Positions 22,748 to 25,743 of a DNA stretch of 25,743 bases are shown one piece after another. Position numbers and translations under genes: made by a program. Positions within the stretch are counted from its first letter, which is position 1; the number at the start of each line of letters is the position of its first letter. This stretch comes from an uncultured Oscillospiraceae bacterium (GTDB lineage Bacteria > Bacillota > Clostridia > Oscillospirales > Oscillospiraceae). A model generated the notes under the pieces. That model made no database searches, was not told the DNA's origin, and saw nothing but the letters and a program-made list of their open reading frames with translations. The stretch lies in the NCBI GenBank assembly GCA_910577525.1, contig CAJTLI010000031.1:1-25743 (forward strand), read 5' to 3'.

Positions 22748-23266
22748 ATGGCGGAGGAACTGAAATGGTATGTGGCCCACACCTACTCCGGCTACGAGAA
22801 CACCGTGGCCATGTCCATTGAGCAGGCTGTGGAAAACCGCAATATGCACGATCTCATCGCCGAGGTGTCCATCCCCCTGGAGACCGTCACCGAGATCACC
22901 GACAACGGCCCCAAAACCGTGGAGCGCAAGGTCTTCCCCGGCTATGTGCTGGTGAAGATGGTCATGACCGACGAGACCTGGCACCTGGTGCGCAACATCC
23001 GGGGCGTCACGGGCTTTGTGGGCGCGGCCAATAAGGCCATTCCCCTCACCGAGGAGGAGATCGCCGCCTTGGGCGTGGAAAAGCGCGAGGTCGTGGTAGG
23101 CTATAACCTGGGCGACAGCGTGAAGATCACCGACGGCGCTCTGGCCTCCTTCATCGGCACGGTGGAGGAGCTGGACACCGACCGGGGCAAGGTAAAGGTC
23201 GTGGTGTCCATGTTCGGCCGGGAGACCCCGGTTGAGCTGGATCTGGACCAGGTCGAAACCATCTGA
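22748..23266 (+). CDS. nusG: Transcription termination/antitermination factor NusG
   Basis: A 172-residue protein of normal length. The NGN domain begins MAEELKWYVAHTYSGYENTVA and contains KVFPGYVLVKMVMTDETWHLVRNIRGVTGFVG; the C-terminal KOW domain is GDSVKITDGALASFIGTVEELD...VVVSMFGRETPVELDLDQVE. NusG binds RNA polymerase and links it to Rho or to the leading ribosome through S10. The ATG is only 5 bases after the secE stop and has no good AGGAGG of its own, so translation is probably coupled to secE. A 186-base structured gap follows before rplK. Confidence 0.96.
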   Translation: MAEELKWYVAHTYSGYENTVAMSIEQAVENRNMHDLIAEVSIPLETVTEITDNGPKTVERKVFPGYVLVKMVMTDETWHLVRNIRGVTGFVGAANKAIPLTEEEIAALGVEKREVVVGYNLGDSVKITDGALASFIGTVEELDTDRGKVKVVVSMFGRETPVELDLDQVETI

Positions 23267-23452
23267 GCGCCCGCTCCCTCGTGAGCGGCGCGGATGGACT
23301 CCGGCACATCGAGCTGGAGCCCCCGCAAAGCCGCGCGCCGCAGAGAGGCAAGGCGTGACAACATCAGACAGGACGGCCGTCCTGTCACGTGGGAGGAGCA
23401 GATTCAGCCCGCTCCGTCACCACCACATTTCAAGTAGGAGGTGCTGTTTCAA
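23267..23452 (+). promoter_or_regulatory. Structured nusG-rplK intergenic leader
   Basis: A gene-free stretch of 186 bases with strong RNA structure. An outer stem (23285-23293 with 23331-23341) encloses an inner stem (23296-23305 with 23313-23322, one mismatch). Further down, a perfect 20-base palindrome (23367-23386) is followed by the rplK ribosome site (AGGAGG, 23436-23441). rplK-rplA leaders often carry the L1 autoregulation site, and this is the natural place for one, but I cannot match the L1 consensus by eye. Parts recur after rplA (see the repeat at 24595-24645). Confidence 0.5.
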
Positions 23453-23878
23453 ATGGCACAGAAAATTACCGGATACGTAAAACTGCAAATCCCCGCCGGC
23501 CAGGCAACCCCGGCCCCCCCTGTGGGCCCCGCCCTGGGCCAGCACGGCGTGAATATCGCCGCCTTTACCAAGGAGTTCAACGAGCGCACCAAGAAGGACA
23601 TGGGCCTCATCATCCCCGTGGTCATCACGGTGTACGCCGACCGCTCCTTCTCCTTCATCACCAAGACCCCTCCCGCCGCCGTGCTCATCAAAAAGGCCTG
23701 CAATATTGAGTCCGGCTCCGGCGTGCCCAACAAGACCAAGGTGGCCACCCTGTCCAAGGCCGACTGCCAGAAGATCGCCGAGACCAAGATGCCCGATCTG
23801 AACGCCGCCAGCCTGGAGGCCGCCATGAGCATGATCGCCGGCACCGCCCGCTCCATGGGCGTGCTGGTGGAAGAGTAA
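23453..23878 (+). CDS. rplK: 50S ribosomal protein L11
   Basis: A 141-residue protein, full length. The N-terminal domain begins MAQKITGYVKLQIPAGQATPAPPVGPALGQHGVNI (thiostrepton-loop region), and the C-terminal rRNA-binding domain ends ...ADCQKIAETKMPDLNAASLEAAMSMIAGTARSMGV. It organises the GTPase-associated centre and is needed for RelA activation. The ATG at 23453 is 11 bases past AGGAGG; a TTG 12 bases further upstream is not needed. rplA follows after 18 bases. Confidence 0.97.
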   Translation: MAQKITGYVKLQIPAGQATPAPPVGPALGQHGVNIAAFTKEFNERTKKDMGLIIPVVITVYADRSFSFITKTPPAAVLIKKACNIESGSGVPNKTKVATLSKADCQKIAETKMPDLNAASLEAAMSMIAGTARSMGVLVEE

Positions 23879-23896
23879 GGGAAAGGAGGAAGCACA

Positions 23897-24592
23897 ATGG
23901 CTAAGAAAGGCAAAAAGTATGTGGACAGCGCCAAGCTCATCGACCGCGCCGCCCAGTATGATGTGACCGAGGCGATGGAGCTGGTCATCAAGACCGCCAC
24001 CGCCAAGTTTGACGAGACCGTGGAGCTGCACGTGAAGCTGGGTGTGGACTCCCGCCACGCCGACCAGCAGGTCCGCGGCGCCATCGTCCTCCCCCACGGC
24101 ACCGGCAAAACCGCCCGTGTGCTGGTCTTCGCCAAGGGCGACAAGGCCGAGGAGGCCCGGACCGCCGGCGCCGATTTCGTGGGCGACATGGACATGGTGG
24201 AGAAGATCCAGAAGGAGAACTGGTTCGACTTCGACGTGGTCGTGGCCACCCCCGACATGATGGGCGTTGTGGGCCGTCTGGGCAAGATCCTGGGCCCCAA
24301 GGGCCTGATGCCCTCCCCCAAGGCCGGCACCGTCACCCCCAACGTGACCCAGGCCGTCAACGAGATCAAAGCCGGTAAGGTGGAGTACCGCCTGGACAAG
24401 ACCAACATCATCCACTGCCCCATCGGCAAGGTGTCCTTTGGTCCCGAGAAGCTGGGCGATAACCTGAACGCCCTGATGGCCGCCATCGTCAAGGCCAAGC
24501 CCGCCGCCGCCAAGGGCCAGTATGTGAAGAGCTGCGTCGCCGCCGCCACCATGGGCCCCGGCGTGAAGCTGAACACCGGTAAGTTCGCCTAA
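23897..24592 (+). CDS. rplA: 50S ribosomal protein L1
   Basis: A 231-residue protein of normal length with the L1 signatures GAIVLPHGTGKTARVLVFAKG, ATPDMMGVVGRLGKILGPKGLMPSPKAGTV and the C-terminal GP.VKLNTGKF. L1 shapes the E-site stalk and usually represses its own operon by binding the rplK leader. AAAGGAGG lies 8 bases before the ATG. Unusually, rplJ-rplL do not follow: a repeat-like element, a terminator and an M23 peptidase gene come next, so this is the last gene of its operon. Confidence 0.97.
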   Translation: MAKKGKKYVDSAKLIDRAAQYDVTEAMELVIKTATAKFDETVELHVKLGVDSRHADQQVRGAIVLPHGTGKTARVLVFAKGDKAEEARTAGADFVGDMDMVEKIQKENWFDFDVVVATPDMMGVVGRLGKILGPKGLMPSPKAGTVTPNVTQAVNEIKAGKVEYRLDKTNIIHCPIGKVSFGPEKLGDNLNALMAAIVKAKPAAAKGQYVKSCVAAATMGPGVKLNTGKFA

Positions 24593-24594
24593 CA

Positions 24595-24645
24595 GCGTCC
24601 GAGCCGTCGTGAGCAGCGCGTCGCGAACAGGCGAGGCGTGAGTAC
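24595..24645 (+). repeat. Post-rplA element, second copy of the post-nusG sequence
   Basis: Positions 24595-24620 match 23267-23292 at 21 of 26 bases, and 24614-24645 match 23331-23362 at 24 of 32, by hand alignment. Both copies begin 0-2 bases after a stop codon (nusG and rplA). The second lacks the ~40-base inner stem-loop of the first. A shorter direct repeat CGTGAG-A-GCGC also lies within this copy (24608-24619 and 24637-24650). Likely a recurring intergenic (REP-like) or regulatory element. Confidence 0.5.
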
Positions 24646-24666
24646 AGCGCCGGTAAAACATAATTG

Positions 24667-24708
24667 AAACAGGGGTCGCGGGCTGAAGGGCTTGGCGGCC
24701 CCTGTTTT
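24667..24708 (+). terminator. Intrinsic terminator of the rpmG-rplA operon
   Basis: An 11-bp stem (24667-24677 with 24697-24707, one G-U) closed by a 19-base loop with further G-rich sequence, ending in a TTTT run (24705-24708). It lies about 75 bases past the rplA stop and 20 before the M23 gene, so rplA does not read freely into the peptidase gene. Confidence 0.8.
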
Positions 24709-24727
24709 ACACAAAGAGGTGATTATT

Positions 24728-25672
24728 ATGCCGTTCAAATGCGATTCTGTGCTCTATTCCGTGATCCGGGAGGAGCACATGATCCACAATGACTTTTTTC
24801 TGCGGCGCCTGGAGTTTGGCGCCGGGGCTCCGCCCTCCGCTTTGACCTTCACCTGCCTGTCGGCGGGGCGGGAGCTGGTGCGGGTTCGCTACGGCCCTGA
24901 GGAAATCATGGCCCGGCTGGCCTACAGCCGGGAGGAGCTGCCCCGCTACCGGGACAGCAGCCTGAGGCGCATTCTCGGGCTGGACTACCGCCCCGCGGAG
25001 GCATTCCTCCATGAGCATTTCTCATTTTTTGCGTCCCGGGCTGTGGACGAGCTGCGCATCGAAGGCCGCTGGGGCCAAAAAACCGATGGGATCTCAGTGC
25101 CCGTCATCCCCTATGAGAGCCCAAACCGCTGGCGTTTTCCGCTCGCGGGGACAGCGGTGGTGACGGATACCTATCCTTCCGTCAACTCCCACCGCTGGTG
25201 CCGCAACAGCGAGTTTGCCTTTGACGCGGGCACCTTTGACGAGACGCTGGCCCGGTCCACCATCGGCGGGAGCCCTGTGTTTGCCGCCTGCGATGGGGTG
25301 GTGGAGGAGGTATTCGACGGGCTGGAGGACACGGATGACGCCACAGATCTGGCCGCCATCGAGGCCCAGTACGGCGAACACGCCCGCATTGACGGCAACC
25401 ACGTGCTGATCCGCCACCCGGGCGGCGAACTTTCCCTGTACGCCCACCTGCAAAAGGGGAGCGTGTCTGTGTCCGCCGGTGAGACCGTCCAGGCAGGCCA
25501 GCCCATTGGGCGGGTGGGAAGCAGCGGCTCCAGCTGGACGCCTCATCTCCACTTTCACGTCATGCGGGACGGCATCGAAGGGCCGGGGGTGCCTGTGCGG
25601 TTTGACGGCCTGCGCACCATCCTGGGCGAGCCGTGCCTGCTGGAGGATACGGTTAACCTGGTACGGGCATAA
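24728..25672 (+). CDS. M23 family (LytM-type) metallopeptidase
   Basis: A 314-residue protein. The C-terminal M23 domain (about residues 135-300) shows the lead strand WRFPLAGTAVVTDTYPSVNSHRW with His, then SEFAFDAG (zinc Asp), NHVLIRHPGGELSLYAHLQKGSV, VQAGQPIGRVGSSG and the HLHFHV triad. M23 enzymes cut peptidoglycan cross-bridges or act as regulators of other hydrolases. The N-terminal ~130 residues form an unrecognised acidic domain. There is no signal peptide at the ATG (24728, preceded by AAAGAGGTG), so export, if any, is not by a standard Sec signal. It has no obvious tie to the ribosomal genes before it. Confidence 0.83.
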   Translation: MPFKCDSVLYSVIREEHMIHNDFFLRRLEFGAGAPPSALTFTCLSAGRELVRVRYGPEEIMARLAYSREELPRYRDSSLRRILGLDYRPAEAFLHEHFSFFASRAVDELRIEGRWGQKTDGISVPVIPYESPNRWRFPLAGTAVVTDTYPSVNSHRWCRNSEFAFDAGTFDETLARSTIGGSPVFAACDGVVEEVFDGLEDTDDATDLAAIEAQYGEHARIDGNHVLIRHPGGELSLYAHLQKGSVSVSAGETVQAGQPIGRVGSSGSSWTPHLHFHVMRDGIEGPGVPVRFDGLRTILGEPCLLEDTVNLVRA

Positions 25673-25690
25673 AAAGCCGCCGGGAGCGTC

Positions 25691-25743
25691 TGAAGTGCGC
25701 CCAAAAAGTTAGACAAAAATAAGGCGGTAAAATTGTTCAAGCA
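25691..25743 (+). mobile_element. Probable left end of an IS3-family (IS150-like) element
   Basis: The last ~53 bases begin TGAAGTGCGCCCAAAAAGTT and continue AGACAAAAATAAGGCGGT before a possible TTG start (25733). This resembles the terminal inverted repeats of IS3/IS150-group elements (TG..GTGCxCCCAAAAGTTAGAC) followed by the ribosome site of orfA. The composition drops abruptly from the M23 gene. The element itself lies beyond the window, so neither the transposase nor the second repeat can be seen. Confidence 0.45.

Noticed and set aside
24595..24708. L10 (rplJ) leader RNA after rplA
   Set aside because: That is the usual position for it, but no rplJ follows, and the sequence instead matches the post-nusG element and a plain intrinsic terminator.
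1..25743. CRISPR arrays, tRNA and rRNA genes
   Set aside because: I looked for regularly spaced repeats, cloverleaf-like sequence with a T-arm GGTTCRA motif, and rRNA signatures, and found none.

Overview
The window looks like a chromosomal segment of a GC-rich, endospore-forming Firmicute, most likely a gut Oscillospiraceae (Flavonifractor/Pseudoflavonifractor/Lawsonibacter-like). This rests on high GC, AGGAGG-type ribosome binding sites, sigma-A promoters with near-consensus TATAAT boxes, a LysM-GH18 spore-cortex-lytic (SleL/YaaH) homologue, a YerC-type TrpR-like regulator, SLH-domain surface proteins and dockerins. The genus is an inference; no rRNA is present.

Layout: 1-1460 is a lower-GC remnant of an integrative element, with a small hypothetical gene on the minus strand and the 3' part of a large serine recombinase that has lost its catalytic domain. 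At 1653-2927 is sleL/yaaH. It converges on a minus-strand cluster (9967 down to 2990) that begins with a promoter and a 1598-aa secreted M60-type (HEIGH-x8-E) mucin protease carrying a dockerin, FN3 and F5/8-C domains. Ten bases later comes an SLH-anchored protein with a cohesin-like N-terminal beta domain, then a DUF2971 protein and a Lar-like zinc ribbon. Next come gldA (glycerol dehydrogenase) and ruvX, both minus. Divergent from ruvX are two tandem hybrid histidine kinases (12130-18389): one membrane-bound with a dCache-like sensor, one cytoplasmic with PAS domains, each with two receiver domains. A strong terminator separates them from purA (minus).

Divergent from purA is a tight three-gene operon yerC / SAM methyltransferase / hslO (Hsp33). 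Then comes the transcription-translation operon rpmG-secE-nusG-rplK-rplA. It is driven by a consensus promoter and preceded by a leader of about 210 nt that contains an intrinsic terminator and a mutually exclusive antiterminator pairing. rplA is followed by a terminator and an M23 peptidase gene instead of rplJ-rplL. The right edge carries what looks like the end of an IS3-family element.

Most interesting signals: (1) a possible two-gene, cell-surface 'mini-cellulosome' for mucin proteolysis (dockerin protease plus SLH/cohesin-like anchor); (2) the candidate attenuator ahead of rpmG-secE-nusG; (3) two related, structured intergenic elements placed directly after the nusG and rplA stop codons; (4) a paralogous hybrid-kinase pair, one with an acidic-pair-less receiver. 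All functional claims come from reading sequence motifs only; no database search or folding program was run.
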